Notes: generated by a model from the letters alone, not told the origin. DNA of 64,000 nt from Kingdonia uniflora (GCA_014058105.1 JACGCM010002156.1:124001-188000); one strand, 5' to 3'. Shown: positions 13,080 through 26,700, counted from the first letter of the stretch. Made by a program: numbers and translations.

Positions 13080-13573
13080 CTTATGGTGCATACAATACAA
13101 TTTGCTTTCGATTGGATCTAGAGGCTAAGCTGCACGGTAAAATTTGTCTTTCTCCAGTATGGGATAGATCGTTGAGCTCTTGACATTCATCTTTGGAAGG
13201 ACCAGTTTGGGTAATAATCTTTCTTTTGGTGATTTGCCTGTGCTTGTTTTAATTTGCTTCTTATCACCCTGGCCATCCTTGTGTTCATTGTCTCTATTTG
13301 TATTTTGATCTTTCATGGCTAGGAAGTTTTTAGTAGATTTATGTCTTTCGGTCATCATCCTTTCCAGGTCGATATACCCATTTACCTTGGTAATCATGTC
13401 TTCCAAAGTCGAGGGTTTGTTTAGGAACATATGCTCATTTGCTTTACAATCAATCTGTAGTGCATTGGTAAACGCTGAAACGACTATCTTCTGACCGAGA
13501 TTATCAACCTTCTGAGCAAGTTCAAGAAATTTATTTGCAAAGACCTCAAGCTTCTCCCCCTCCTGAGATTGAT
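13080..13573 (-). pseudogene. gag remnant of the Tat element
   Basis: The frame around 13430-13125 contains LNKPSTLEDMITKVNGYIDL and then TIYPILEKDKFYRAA; past a stop the next piece reads LYCMHHKVTHHETDNCY. The gag of the plus-strand copy near 30440-30820 has the same order (LNKPTTLEDMIEKVNGYIDL, SIYPILHKDRFFQNAQ, YCIHHKVRHHETEQC), so the two belong to one family. Upstream residues (KLEVFANKF, VSAFTNALQ) are gag too. The element is cut at about 13573. Confidence 0.75.
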
Positions 13574-14190
13574 TGATGCTATCCAGGTATGGTCATATTT
13601 CTTTGATGCTATCTAGGTTATGGCTATATCTTTTATGGCGGAGGCAGGTGGAGGTTATAGTGGTGGGAGGTGGAGGTTATGGTGGTGAGAATGGGAATGG
13701 GAATGGGAATGGGGTAGTATGGAGGTGGTGTTTTAAACATGGAAGGGATGAATATTTGAGTTTTTATTAGGGAGATGGGTAATTCAGTAATCTATGATTT
13801 TGGAGTTTTAAGTTGGCTCTAACTGTTCTAAAAAAGCAAACAGATTATCCTCTACCTGTCATGACTTAGAGGTTGAGTTAGAACCGAAACACTCCCCTCT
13901 AACTTAACCTTTAAGTTGACTTAAAAAAGAGTTAAATCTTAGAGGTTTTACCTCTAACAAAACCAAACAGCCCTAAGAGCCATCTAGAGGGAGGCCTTAA
14001 CTCTAGTAGGAACCGGGGGATCAAGATCTAGATCTAGATGAACGTTTTTTGAGCATCGGGACCTCTTAATCTAACTAGAGGCAAAAACAAACACCCCTTA
14101 AACAACAATATCCTACTAAAAAACAACAGTAAAAAGATAAATATTTTCTCATTGGTACAAGAGAAAACCCAAAACCATCGAACCAAAGGA
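13574..14190. other. Stretch between the Tat truncation and SCE1
   Basis: It holds GGGAAT repeats near 13690-13716 and a region at 13810-13975 with several CTCTAAC/GTTAGAG-type words that could be a degraded MITE. The last part, with an AG-rich run at 14188-14206, is probably the SCE1 promoter and 5' UTR. No TATA box is evident. Confidence 0.4.
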
Positions 14191-14216
14191 GAGAGAGAGA
14201 GAGAGGCAAAGAAAGC

Positions 14217-15818
14217 ATGTCCGGAGGCATCGCGCGGGGTCGTCTGGCTGAAGAACGCAAAGCCTGGCGTAAGAATCACCCTCATGTCCGTACTCTCTTT
14301 CTCTCTTCACTCAAATTAGGGTTTCTTCTTCAACAATTTTAATAAATTGATTTGTGCTGATGATTCAATTTTATTTTTTTAGGGTTTCGTTGCAAAACCA
14401 GAGACTGGACCAGAGGGCTCTGTGAATTTGATGATCTGGCAATGCACAATCCCTGGTAAAACTGGGGTAACAACTCTTCTCCTCTCACTCCCTATCCAAA
14501 TTAGGGTTTTCATTTTCTTCTCTTTTTTAGCAATTACTGTTTACTTACTATGATGCCCTAATAAAAGCCTTTAGAAAGAAACCCCACAATTAATTTCTGC
14601 GAAACTTTAAACTTTATTAATAATGTAACTTGGTACAGTGTATTATGTGTCGAATTAATTGATTAGAAATGGAAACTAAATTTGGAGTACTCAATAGTAC
14701 AAATAAAGTTTTGGGTGGTAACTTAAGGCATTGATGATTTTTATTTGTAGACTGATTGGGAGGGTGGTTTTTTCCCATTAACGCTCCATTTTAGTGAAGA
14801 CTACCCGAGTAAGCCCCCAAAGTGCAAGTTTCCTCAAGGATTTTTCCATCCTAATGTGTACCCATCGGGAACTGTATGCCTTTCCATTCTCAATGAGGAC
14901 AGTGTGAGTATTGCCGAAACACATGCTTGAGCTGAATGATTTTTGTTATTGATGTTTATAGAGAAAAACACATTTGGTATGACTAAAAATTGGACTGTGT
15001 TCTTTATGTCTATAGGGCTGGAGACCGGCAATCACAGTAAAGCAAATCTTAGTGGGCATTCAAGATTTGTTGGACCAGCCCAACCCTGCAGATCCTGCTC
15101 AAACTGATGGTTATCATCTATTTATACAGGTACTGTTCCTATTATTTCGCTCTGATAATGCATTGGTTTTGGAGTATTATTTATTGAAAATATTCTTCGA
15201 TAAATCATGGAGTATCAGTGTATCACGATATATGAGCCGATGAATCGTGATATTATTTGGTAATTGCAGTCAATTTCCACCAATCAACCCTTATAGACCG
15301 TAAGTATGACCCAGTCCAGTTTTATAATGCCCAGATTACACAGCCGTGCTAAATGTATGAAATGCCCTTTCTAGTTTTAAAAGGTTAGAGAAAGAGCCGC
15401 CATCTTAAAAATTTCGGCCTTATAGCTGAGATATTTATGGGATGGATTCTTCTTTCAAAATTTCTCTCCCTCCATTTTAAAGTAGGGCATTTTGGATATT
15501 CTTAAGTGGTGGTAGTTTAGGCTTTATGAAAGTAAGTTGGGGGTCAAGTGACTTATTCAAACCATGGAAGTCTACTTGATGTGGTTATTCAAAAGTCAAC
15601 TTAAAATCGATATATCATGAAATATCAATAATTTTGCACCTCAGATGGGCTGTTTTAAATATTTATTTTCATATTTATTTGCGTTTCATATATTGAACCA
15701 TGGAAATGCTAAAAGATGTTCTTACTGAGTAACGTGATGATACTTGTGTTTGCAGGAGCCTATTGAGTACAAAAAGAGAGTCAGGCAGCAGGCGAGACAA
15801 TACCCATCTCTAGTCTAA
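14217..15818 (+). CDS. SCE1: SUMO-conjugating enzyme E2 (five exons)
   Basis: Exons 14217-14285, 14383-14466, 14751-14903, 15016-15129 and 15756-15818, all with GT-AG borders, give 483 bp in one frame, a 160-residue protein, which is the usual length. It starts [19 protein letters not shown], the N-terminal helix that binds SUMO and E1. It carries the HPN-type loop ([12 protein letters not shown]), the catalytic cysteine in [10 protein letters not shown], and the Ubc9-specific C-terminal helices ending [11 protein letters not shown]. The enzyme takes SUMO from the SAE1/SAE2 E1 as a thioester and passes it to lysines in psi-K-x-E motifs, alone or with SIZ1-type ligases, in nucleus and cytosol. 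No damage is seen. The nearby Tat truncation at 13573 leaves about 600 bp of upstream sequence. Confidence 0.97.
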
Positions 15819-16683
15819 TATCTGGCAGTGGAACACCCTTGATAAAATTTGGACCATATGGTGGTCGCTTCCATGTATTTGTTGACGATTAAATTGGTGC
15901 TTCTTTGCCAGGAGGTTAATGCTTTAATGGTATTGCTGGTGAACAGGAGTTGTCAAATAAACCAACCTTTGCTTAATAGTGTTCAAGTTTTATGGATTAC
16001 TATTTATTTTCTATACCTTGTCAGATCTTCTTATGTGTCTGTTTAATCTGGTAGATGAGATTATATAGAAAGCAAAAACTCAACGATGGAAGGATTGGAA
16101 CCTTGTTTGAGCCTCAGTTTTGTACAAGTGGTTATGTCTCATCTGATTTCGGATATCTAGCCAATATCTAAATGAAATCAATGTATAGAACAATCTGTTG
16201 ATGATCGAGGATTGATTATGGTCATTTTAAACTACTCAGGAATTCAATTTTTTTGATATGGTTTTGCTCAGCTGTACTTATCAGGAAATAATTCCCTCTC
16301 AGAGAATGCTGTTTGCTGCAGATTTTTTTTCAACTGATCCATGGACTGAAACAAAACTGGAAGACTACAAAATGGCCTAACGAGTTCAAAGTTAACCTTT
16401 AGAAAGTATTAAGTGCGGGCTTGTAGCCCGTAGGAACCAATGGATGCAAATGATACATGCGGAAGAGAAGTATAGATGTAATAAAAGAATCAAGCTTCTG
16501 TATTGACGAATAATGACCCATCTTCAGAAAGAATGAATTAACCTCTAGGTTTAACTACAGAAAATCAAAAGTACTCCATTATCTGAATTCTAAACTTACA
16601 GCACCTAAGGGAAATCCCACCATAAGGGAAGTTTCCTTATTCAACACGACATGAAATGCAACGAGAATAATTACTCCCACGGG

Positions 16684-16714
<31 letters not shown>

Positions 16715-17742
16715 CGTGCTAACGCCGTCAAAGAGTATAGCATTACCCAGCAAGTTCTAGATTTGTCTTTACAGAGCTCTTCATCTGCATGGTTAGTCCA
16801 AGGGTAAACCGGGTCGGAATAATGCAATGTGGACGACGCCTATTTGGGGTCGCAACATTGGTAAGCCACTAAATGCTGCAAGGAAGGGAGTTCTGGCCGT
16901 TCCAAGGGAAGAAACGGAGGTGACATTCTCCACTCCTTTGGGAAGATTGATCTCTTGGGATGGTAATTTGAGTGTGAAGTGAGATTTGGTAGCCAGACTT
17001 GACGTCATCATCAATGATTTTTTTGAAGCAGAGAGCAGTGGAGATGGTCATGATAATAGTGACGTTTACGCTGTGTGAAGCAAAAAAGCCTAGTTGCATC
17101 TACCATTGGCTTCATCTGGCCTGCAGTGAAGAATGGAAGGGAAACCACTTCGAGTTTACAAGATGCAGAATTGAAGCCATGTTTGTGTTTATTTTTGCTG
17201 AATTAATGGAGTTTGAGTTGTGGTTCATGATAATTATGTAGTGAAGAACATTATTCGAAAAACGGCAATGTCTGGTCCCTAAATGAACAAACTTTGGTAA
17301 GGAAATTAATTCGAAAAACGTATCAAGTTTGACAAAGAGTTCATCAGCCTGTGCTTCTCAAATTAATTAATAAGCAGCACGAATTATCTGTATTTAAAAA
17401 GAAGCACACTTATATTTAGTATACAGCTTTAGCAAAATTTCAGACTACAAATTACAAACTTAAACCCCTCTTCCCGGAGAAAGTTGTGCTATATACGTAA
17501 GTTACAAGCCGTAATCTAAACAATACTCGAATTTGACTCTGACTAATAACTTTCAGCAAGACGCCTAAACTGAGATTACAGAAACAGAGCTCAAGCAAAA
17601 TGTTAAACATCAACCTCACCTTATGTTCTACAACAGATGCCAGCAGTAGCCCGACCCAACAATACTTGGGATAACGACCTAATAACGGTATGTATTAAGA
17701 TATTGATGCAAGAAGTCCTAAATGAGATCAGCTCTGAACACT
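15819..17742. other. SCE1 3' region and unassigned intergenic DNA
   Basis: The first 300 bases are probably SCE1 3' UTR. An (AT)n-(AG)n microsatellite lies at 16685-16714. On the minus strand 17099-16869 (76 codons) and 17014-16793 (73 codons) overlap in different frames. Together with MASILHLVNSKWFPFH upstream, near 17180, they could be a broken gene, but I recognise no family. The part next to 17743 is the CBSX 3' UTR. Confidence 0.4.
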
Positions 17743-20700
17743 TCATTCCATGTTTTCAATTTCACGCTTTATCTGAAGTGCAGCCCTCACAACATTGCCC
17801 CTTGTGATAATTCCCACCTTTGGATGCAAAGAGGAACTCAATAAGAACGAAAAAAAGAAAAGGAAAAAGAAAATTGAGCTTTTGTCATTAAAGAAGAAGA
17901 GGTGGACTTCTTACCAGCTTGCCACCACTGTCAACAACAGGAAGTCGGCGGTATTTTGTTTCAAGCAATAACCTGACATCAAAAGAAGGCTATTATTAGA
18001 ATCAGAAATGTCAATACGGTTATTATTGCTAGTAATAGCCAATTGTTATACAAATGTTTTAAATGAATGAAATTATTAGGTTTTCAATATAAACGTTATA
18101 TTTAGCCATCTATGCTGTTCTAATTTGATTGGGTAGCCAATTATAAATGTTGTTCTCATTAAAGATCAGTACTATTACTATGACCAATCCGGCCTTAGTA
18201 GGCGCTTTAACCTAAACTTGGGTTGAGTTTTTGGAAATGAGGTTGATCATTCTCAGGTTCAGGTTTTGTTCGCAGCCAACATGATCAAAATTGCAGCTGC
18301 CTCGTCCAGGGGAAATAATAGTTTGAAGAATAGTAAGATAACCTTGCAGCATCTTCAAGGTTTGTTGTTTCACGAACAACAAGAGGTGCAGGTGTCATGA
18401 CGTCAGAAATTGCTTTGCCGTTGGTCTTGCTAAGTAGTTTCTGTATTTCATTGAAAGTCTGCGAAGAGTTTACAGTGTTAGAAATATCGGTTTGGATGAA
18501 ACATTTTCCTAAATTATGCGATAATTAGTCATTAGAAACATTACGTTTGTGATTTATTCGTGACAAATCAAAGAAAAGGAACCATAATCAAAGAAAATGT
18601 AATAAAAAAAAATCCTCTTTATTTAGGATATTTTATACCTTTTTTCTTCTTCTTCATATGTTAAAGAGTTAGTGTTTTAATAGGAATAGATGGAAGATCC
18701 TCTCTCTCTCTCTCTCTAGAAATTGCCAAAAAGGCCCTCTTTATTTAAGATATTTTATACCCTTTTTTGGGGCATATTTTAAAGAGTAGTGTTTTTAATG
18801 TGACACGCCACATTGGTCGTTTACCACAGCCCAACTGTGGTCTCTTATTGTTTAGCTTAGGCTTTTAAGTTACTCTCTTGGAGTAGTTCTTGTTTAACAG
18901 TTTAGATAGTTTCTTTAATTTGGAGAGATATTAGGAGATATTCTAGGGGAGATATCTTAGAGTTCTAGGATATATAGGAGAGGGTGGTATAACATTTTAC
19001 TTAGTTGTTGCTGAGAGAAAAGTTAAATAAACTCTAGTTCTATAGTTTTGTGTTTGAGTAAAGTAGAAAATCCTAATTTCACAATTAGGTTAGTGTAAAA
19101 TCGTTAAAGTTCTACTACTGCGCTTTTGATTTATACTAAATTGGTATTAGAGCTGTTCAATTTTCCAATGAGTAGTTAGCATTTCGAGTTACAATGGTTG
19201 AAACCTCAAAAAAACCAACGGCCGATCAACAATTCAAATCCATGGCGAAACAATTTAACGCGATCGACGAGAGGTTTGAAAAACTCGATCGGTTTATCGA
19301 CGCATTCACCGTTGGTGCTCTTTATGTACCACCTCCCCAACCAGCCCCGCTAGGGCAACCGGCGATATCGCCAATGTTTGTCGAATCCAAAAAAAGGCTC
19401 GGAGAAAAAAAACAATTGTTTTCTGCTTCCGATCAAAAGTTTCGCAAATCCTGTAAACGGAGTGGCCGTAGGAACCATGGGAAGCATACCGACCAAAATT
19501 GAGGTCGGAACTGTGATTGAATCAACGGGGATGATCGGCAAAATTGGCGGCAGTTTACAGGTTCAAGTTCGTGAAGAGAGAGAGGATGGGAGTGTTACAC
19601 ATGCACGTGGGCGGCACGTTGGGTATAAGACCCTAAAGATCCAGCCAAGGCCCATACCAAAGTTCAAACCCAAGCCAGACCCACCCCCATCTACTTTAAA
19701 TCAACCCATATTTTCTCCTTCAATCTTTTTCCCTCCATCACTTGCAGACCCCCTCCACCCCCCATTACAGACCAACAAACCTCCTTGGCTCCGACCTCCT
19801 ACGTGACACTTCCCATCATCTACGCCGGTCATCACTACACCGGATCGGTTTCGACATCAACTCCGACAACCAGTCACCTCCCTATACTCGAGCATACCCA
19901 CCATACCACACAACCCTCCAACCAAACAACCTTTGCCCATACAACTCATCTAGACTTCCACCGGTAGGCTTGCCCAGCCTCCAACATGCAATATTTAATA
20001 CCGAATACCAATCATGGGGACAACCACCACCAATTCGAGCCAACAGTCCAATCAACAGCAACATCCGACTTACATCTGATCAGCGATTCTTCGGTCCTCT
20101 CGCAATTCAGCAACAAAATTACGGACAGTTACCAACAGTTGTTGATCTGGGAGTGAGTTCATCGCGTCCTCAGGTAGTATTCCCTGCTGGAGTTTTGACC
20201 AAACCACTGCCACAACCACAACAGTTCTGTGGCACGACTACGATGGTACCTCCTTTGTCTATGGGGAGCCAGAATCTCGCGAGTGAGGGATTTTAACATG
20301 GTCCGGAGGATATGTACCCCTACGTTGATGGTTGGATCATGAGAGATGATGACGCATTTAGTAAACATCCATTTGATCCCCACGCAAATGCTAGACCCCA
20401 GCTTGTTGATCCGTTCTAAGAAAGTTTCCTCACGAGTTTTGTGAAGCGGATCACACTACTCTATTATGTTTTGGAAGTCAGTCAACTTAGGGATGTTGGT
20501 GAAGACACAAGTATCCCCGCATTTGGGTAACCTTGCGTTACGGAAAATTTTGCGGTAGGATCCAAGGTTTGAAGAAGCTACACCAGAGAGTTTCTTTGAG
20601 AGCTCCGAGTTTCGTGGTGCTTCAGAGTTTGCCGATTTCGTGGTTGAAATCTTCTAAGAGAGGGGGAATTTGATGTGGCACGCCACATTGGTCGTTTACC

Positions 20701-23700
20701 ACAGCCCAACTGTGGTCTCTTATGTTTAGTTTAGGCTTTTAAGTTACTCTCTTGGAGTTGTTCTTGTTTAGCAGTTGAGATAGTTTCCTTAATTTGGAGA
20801 GAGATAACCTAGGATATATAGGAGAGGGTGGTGTAACATTTTACTTAGTTGTTACTGAGAGAAAAGTTAAATAAACTCTAGTTTTATAGTTTTGTGTTTG
20901 AGTAAAGTAGAAAACTTTATTTCCACAATTAGGTTAGTGTAAAATCGTTAAAGTTTTGTTTCTGCGCTTTTGATTTATACTAGTTTTAGTAGGAATAAAA
21001 TAAAGGTGGATTTTTTTTAAATATGGGGTCCTTGTTATCTATAAAAAAAGGCCATAGGGTTTATGGATCTTTAGTTTATTTAATGCTTTATGTATTAAGT
21101 TGAAGTGAGAAATAATCTTATATTATAAAGCTCAGTGGTTATGACATGGTGGGTCACAAAAGTCCAGTAATAAGATAACTAAGCATATACACAATTTAAC
21201 GCTATATGGTAAGTATTTTCTAAACCACCTTCACCACTTGATTCAACTCCCTAAATCACTTATTAAAAGACAATTAACGGTGGAATATCAAATAAAAAAT
21301 TTCTTGAATAGAATCAAGATATCAAAAACCCTATTGTTGACATTAATTTGATTTCATTGGAATTCTCACAAAAGAAATTGTCATCATTTACTCATGCATT
21401 TTACCGGATGTCTTCCTCTTGAATGCGAAACCAAGACAAAAAAATTTTCCTTTCTAATTAAAACCCAACGATTACTCTTAAAAATTTCATCTCTTACTTA
21501 TTTTAAGTAGTTAACCTTTTGACTTCACAAATTTGTATCCTCAACCCTATTGATATAACAGAATTGTCATAGAAGAAACTGTCATCATTTACTCCTGCAT
21601 TTCACCCTATGTCTTCCTCTTGAATGTGAACCACAACAAAGTTTCTCCCACAATAACTGCTATCATTTACTCGTGCATTTCTACCTATGTTTTCTTCTTA
21701 AATGAGAAACCACAACAAATTTCTCCTTTCTATTTAAAACCTAACGACTAATCTTAAAAGTCTCATTTCTTACTTATTCCAAGTGGTGTCTTCACAAAAT
21801 ATGCATTTCTCAACCTTTGAAATAGAACATAAAACTTGAGGTTATTCCATTAATTTAAAGTATCTCACAAAAGAAATTGTCATCATTTACTCATGTGTTT
21901 CTCCCTCTGTCTTCCTCTTGAATGTGAAACCACGATAAAAGTTTCTCCTTTCTATTTAAAACCTAAGAACAACTACTTTTAAAAAGTTTAATCTCTCACT
22001 TATTCCAATTGGTTAACCTTTTGTCTTCACAAATTTGCATCCTCACCTATTCATACAAAATGAAAAAAAGCAATCCAGTTATCCCCTTAATTTTAAATAT
22101 CTCACGAAAGAAATCGTAATCATTTACTCCTCCATTTCTCCATGTCTTCCTCTTGAATGCAAAACCATGACAAAAAATTCCCCTTTGTATTTAAATCCCA
22201 ACAACTATTCTTAAAAGTCTCATCTCTTACTTATTCTAAGTGGATAACCTTTTGTCTTCACAAATTTGTGCCCAGAGAATGGAAAAAAAATCAAGGTTAT
22301 CTCCTTAATTTAAAATATCTTTCTTATTCTATCAGTATTTTTTTTAATTTAAAATGCTCCTGCTTTTTCAAATGAGCGTTTATTTATTTATTATCAAGAT
22401 ACAACTTTCCCATCTTCCCAATATAATATACCATTTCGACCATTTCAACTGGAATCTCTTAAAAACATGTGTTTTTTTTCCATTTTAACTGTTAATTAAT
22501 ATTCTTCTTACAAGATATTACCAACACGCATATGACAATTTTGAAAAGATATGGCCATTATTTTTAAAAAGGTCTTTAATATTTTATGCGATTCTCTAAA
22601 TGTTATTGTGGGAGAGTTTCTTTCTTCTCTTTTTCGGGAAAGTTTCATTCTACTTAGTTGTCTTGCCGTTCATTAGTTTACAACATTTTCAATTGAAGAA
22701 GCACATTTTCATCAAACCTAAAGCGAGGCTTATGGAAGTCCAACAAGAAATAGTTTTGTTGAACAAACCGTATTGGAAGATGTAGAACTTTAAACAAAAG
22801 ATGGACACATGATTTTAGGAGATAAGAAGCATGCTTACACCACCTACAAGAATATTCGTTAGTGAATAGCCGAGAAGAACTACACTTTCCATGCAAATAG
22901 AAAAATCATGCTCAACAATGATATGAATATTTGCCGCTACATATCATGTGCCTTTTATTTTGAGGAGGTTGAAATTTCTTTTTTGGAGATAACTCATTGG
23001 TCTATTGAGTTCCAACAGGATGAGTTTATGACAAATGAGTAACCCCACAAAAACCTAATCTATATTAGGTCCAAGAATGGTGTTTTTGCTTAAGGACAAG
23101 TTTGTCCTCAAGAGAGGAGTTTTATCTAGAGACAAAGAGGGGTTGGGATAGATTTTAAAGCCTTCGAGATTGCAACTCCAAACTAGATGGGAGGAAGAGC
23201 TTCAATCATGTTAATGGCAGTTTTAGAGATTCTCTTAAAATTTAAGGGCATTTTAGTCAAGAAAAAGTTTACTCTTAAACTCTTTTTTTCTAAATCGCGA
23301 TTCTTTCTTTCTCATCATCACACTTCTCTTTCAAACACCCCCCCCCCCCTCTCTCTTTTTCTCCCTCAAAGATCAAAGTCAAGCTATCGACAGAGCCTCT
23401 CTCTCTTTTTCTCTCACCACATCTCTCTCAATCTCATCACTCTCAAAGATCATAATCAAGCTATTGATTTTGTTTTCAATAGTTTGCATATCGGTTTTGG
23501 GGTTGGTATGAACTATGAAGGATTGATTTCATTCTCTTAATCTCTTTATCTAGATCGTCAAACCCTATATACAATTGTCGTTTTGAAGTTACAAGTTTAG
23601 GGATTCTTAGTCGATACAAGGTCTGGAATATCTTTTTGTCTCAAACCTTTCTCTACAATGATGATTTTGTTTTGATGTTTGAGGTCTGGAAATTTGATAT

Positions 23701-26700
23701 AAGCAATCTGAAATTTTGTTCAATCTGATTAAGGGTTTCAGTCATTCTCCTTTTGCATCTGCATTAGAAAACTTCTTTATGAACCTCAAACTTTTAAACT
23801 ACATCTAAACTACAGGTCATGAATTCGATCTCCGAGTCTGGGCTGCGGTTTAAATTTTGTGAAGTTTTGATCACCATTACTATTGGAAGAGGGGTTTTAA
23901 TTTGGGATTAATATTATTTTTTGATTCGGTATCGATCACCCAGGGTTCGTCTAATTTGGTGATATTGGTTTTAAGTTCTCATATTTCAAGTTTTTAGTGT
24001 TTAGATTGATGTTAGAATCTGAAGAACTATTAATGCATCTCTCAATTACAATGGGTTGATACATGGGTCTTAATTGTTCGGCGACAGTTCAAATGTATAC
24101 GGTTAATCTATAACTTTTGGGGGGCATAGGATTTTGATTAACTTTTGGGGGGCGTAGGATTTTGATTATCTTTTGGTGATAGACTTGGAGGGGAAAGCGA
24201 AAGGGGTTTATGGATATTACCACCCAATTGTTTAGAGGTTCTTTGGATACTCATATTCATAAGGGGATTTTAAAGGGGAGATTTTGTGACATTAATAACG
24301 GGATACAATATCACCATTCGGGATTCCAAATTTGAAACGAGAGTATTTGACTGACAAAAAAAAAATTGAGTGAAAAAAGTAATAAATGATTTTAAAACGG
24401 GCTAACAATGTCAAGGTGATAACGAGTAAAGGAGCGGAAGGTACCCGTCATAACATGTCGCTACTAATGAGTATTAATGCATAATATGTGGCAATGACAA
24501 GGAAAGTAGTGCAAGAGGCATGCCATCTAAAATATGTAGAGACATTTATTTTGAATAAGTGTAATCTGTGGCCTACACACGGGATTGATAAAAAAACATA
24601 ATTTTGTTTGGATTATGCTTAATCTATTAATTTTTTAGTTCAAATGCCTGATTTTGTAGTATTGAATGCATGATTTTTTGAAAGGAAAAAAAAGAAGAAT
24701 GTAGTGCCTAAGGCATTACTTTTAAGCGTTGTAGCACCGAAGGAACGCAACATATAATTTTGTCACGGGTTGTACGCGGTAAGGCAATGTTGATATTGTC
24801 CATAGTATTCTCCACACCATAGTATTTATTTGTGTGGAGAAGGAATAAGTGAAATATTTATAGGTTTTAGCGCCAAAGGCACACTAATGGACAATTGTTA
24901 TAGCGCCGAAGGCGCGTCGAAGTATTCACCGTGGCAAGCCACGGGTAGTACTAGTCTCTATTAATTCTATAATGTTAATTGTGTCGAACGTCTAAAGATA
25001 TGATATTTTTTAGTTCCATAATGTTGATTGTGCCAAACGTCTGAAGATATGATATTTTTTAGTTCCATAATGTTGATTGTGTCGAATGTTTGAAAATCAT
25101 TATCTTTTTGCTATATGTATGAATCTAACACTAGAAAAACTAATTTTTTGTACTTCAAAATTCCTTAAAACTAATTAGTTAATTGGTACAGGCTTCCTAC
25201 TCGCACTGACAAACAATACCAATTCTCAATGTGAAAATGGAAGGATTTTGGGTAAGTAGTTCAGATTAACTTTTGACACACTTCACTGACTCCCATTTTG
25301 ACCCCGATATCCCAATTTTCTCTAAGGGCCAATAAGAGAAGCACGCGGGGTGTGAAAATCAGTTCTTTTGTGCTGATTTTTTTACTCGTCTTCTTGGCAA
25401 CGACTTCATGATTATTCCACCTACTGATTGGGGGGAAAACCCAATATCTGATCCTCTTTGGGTAAGATTTGAGGCTTGTTTCATAACTCATTTTTCCGAA
25501 TTTTTGGCGTTACTAAACATAAGAAACTTTGGAACAACATTCTGCCTCCATTAATTGGTATGTCCAATGGATATGGAAGAAATCGTGGAAAGATCCGAAC
25601 CTTGAAGAACTTGACTATAATTTGGGATACTTCAACAAACGATCTTAGTTTGTGGACGAAATTTTTAAAGCCGAAGATGTTTGATGTAAATGGGCCCTCT
25701 AGAAAATGTTAAATATCCCACCCACCCAAGAAAGGAGTCATCAACAAATTAAGTGCGGCCTCTACTGTTTGATAAATAGTTTCTGATATCCGTTGAACTG
25801 GTTGAAATGGGCCTTTGAACTTGAAACGTAATTATCTTCTGATATTTTTCTCCTTTAGTTGTATGGTCTGTTCTACCTAAAAGAGTAATCCAACACTGTT
25901 CCACCTAAAAGAGTAGTCTAACATTCCCTACTTTATAAGAACACAGATTTCTACCACTATCATAAAACAAGAAAACAAAGTAAACATTAATACGAAATGA
26001 TAAGCATATGCATAACATCAAAGTACTGAGACTGCAGAAAGTTTACATACCTTCCACGAGCTATCAACCTCAGGAAAAATGCTTGTGTCAGCCGCTCCCA
26101 CACCTTATCACAACACAAAATTTAAAGGAACCAAAGAACAATTAGTCGTTGGCATCATTCAGCCTTAAATTTACAACACCAAAAGAAAAGTACTTTCTCC
26201 ATGAAAATAATCTATAAGGCAATAGAAAGTAAGTAAATGGATATAAGATGTGCTAACAGAAAATTATAGTGTCAACTATTTCACATGCGTCGTAATTGAA
26301 AACAAAAAATGTAAAGGTTAAAACAGAGCTTTTAAACAACAGCTAAATATACAAAAAAAATAAAATGTGGGCAGGCCACTTGTCATACCATCATAACTAT
26401 AGTAATGGACTAATGGGAGGGATTGAGGGAGAGGGAGAGTCTAACTTGTCTTAACCTCCAACATTATATATATATATATAAGAAGGAAAGTGGGCCACAC
26501 GTGAACCATCATTACATAAAAGTGAACAAGAAGTTAGTATTGGCAAACCCATCATGGTAAGATTGATCCTATAAGCTGGAGAATGCACGCAACAAAAGCG
26601 TGTAAGTCGCCAATAAAGTAGAATTGATCCTATATTCTGTAGGAATCAGGATATAACCAACAGATATTGCAAGGTTGGGAAACTTGCATTATATACAGTA

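Larger units (their letters stand above)
1303..13573 (-). mobile_element. Tat-lineage Ty3/gypsy retrotransposon, 5'-truncated, with an opposite-strand gene
   Basis: Read on the minus strand, the order is gag remnant (about 13573-13080), pol with RT, RNase H and integrase (about 12100-8950), a long interval with genes on the other strand, and the 3' LTR (1303-1822). The RT (YIDDM motif, then a GKFLGYL segment) and the RNase H with a second archaeal-like RNase H segment near 10530-10325 match the Tat lineage. The integrase shows a CxxC zinc finger remnant near 9885 and a C-terminal LTENWEGPF motif near 9090. Many in-frame stops and shifts show it is dead. The 5' LTR, primer site and gag start are missing: homology stops near 13573, shortly before the SCE1 gene. 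Lineage is inferred from motifs, not from a tree. Confidence 0.85.

Noticed and set aside
16579..17241. Several overlapping frames between SCE1 and CBSX
   Set aside because: They disagree in frame and strand, one reads through a microsatellite, and no family is recognised; kept only as a possible broken gene in the gap entry.
23187..23540. 117-codon frame in CBSX intron 5
   Set aside because: Mostly a CT-rich microsatellite-like stretch; reads like a 5' UTR, not a protein.
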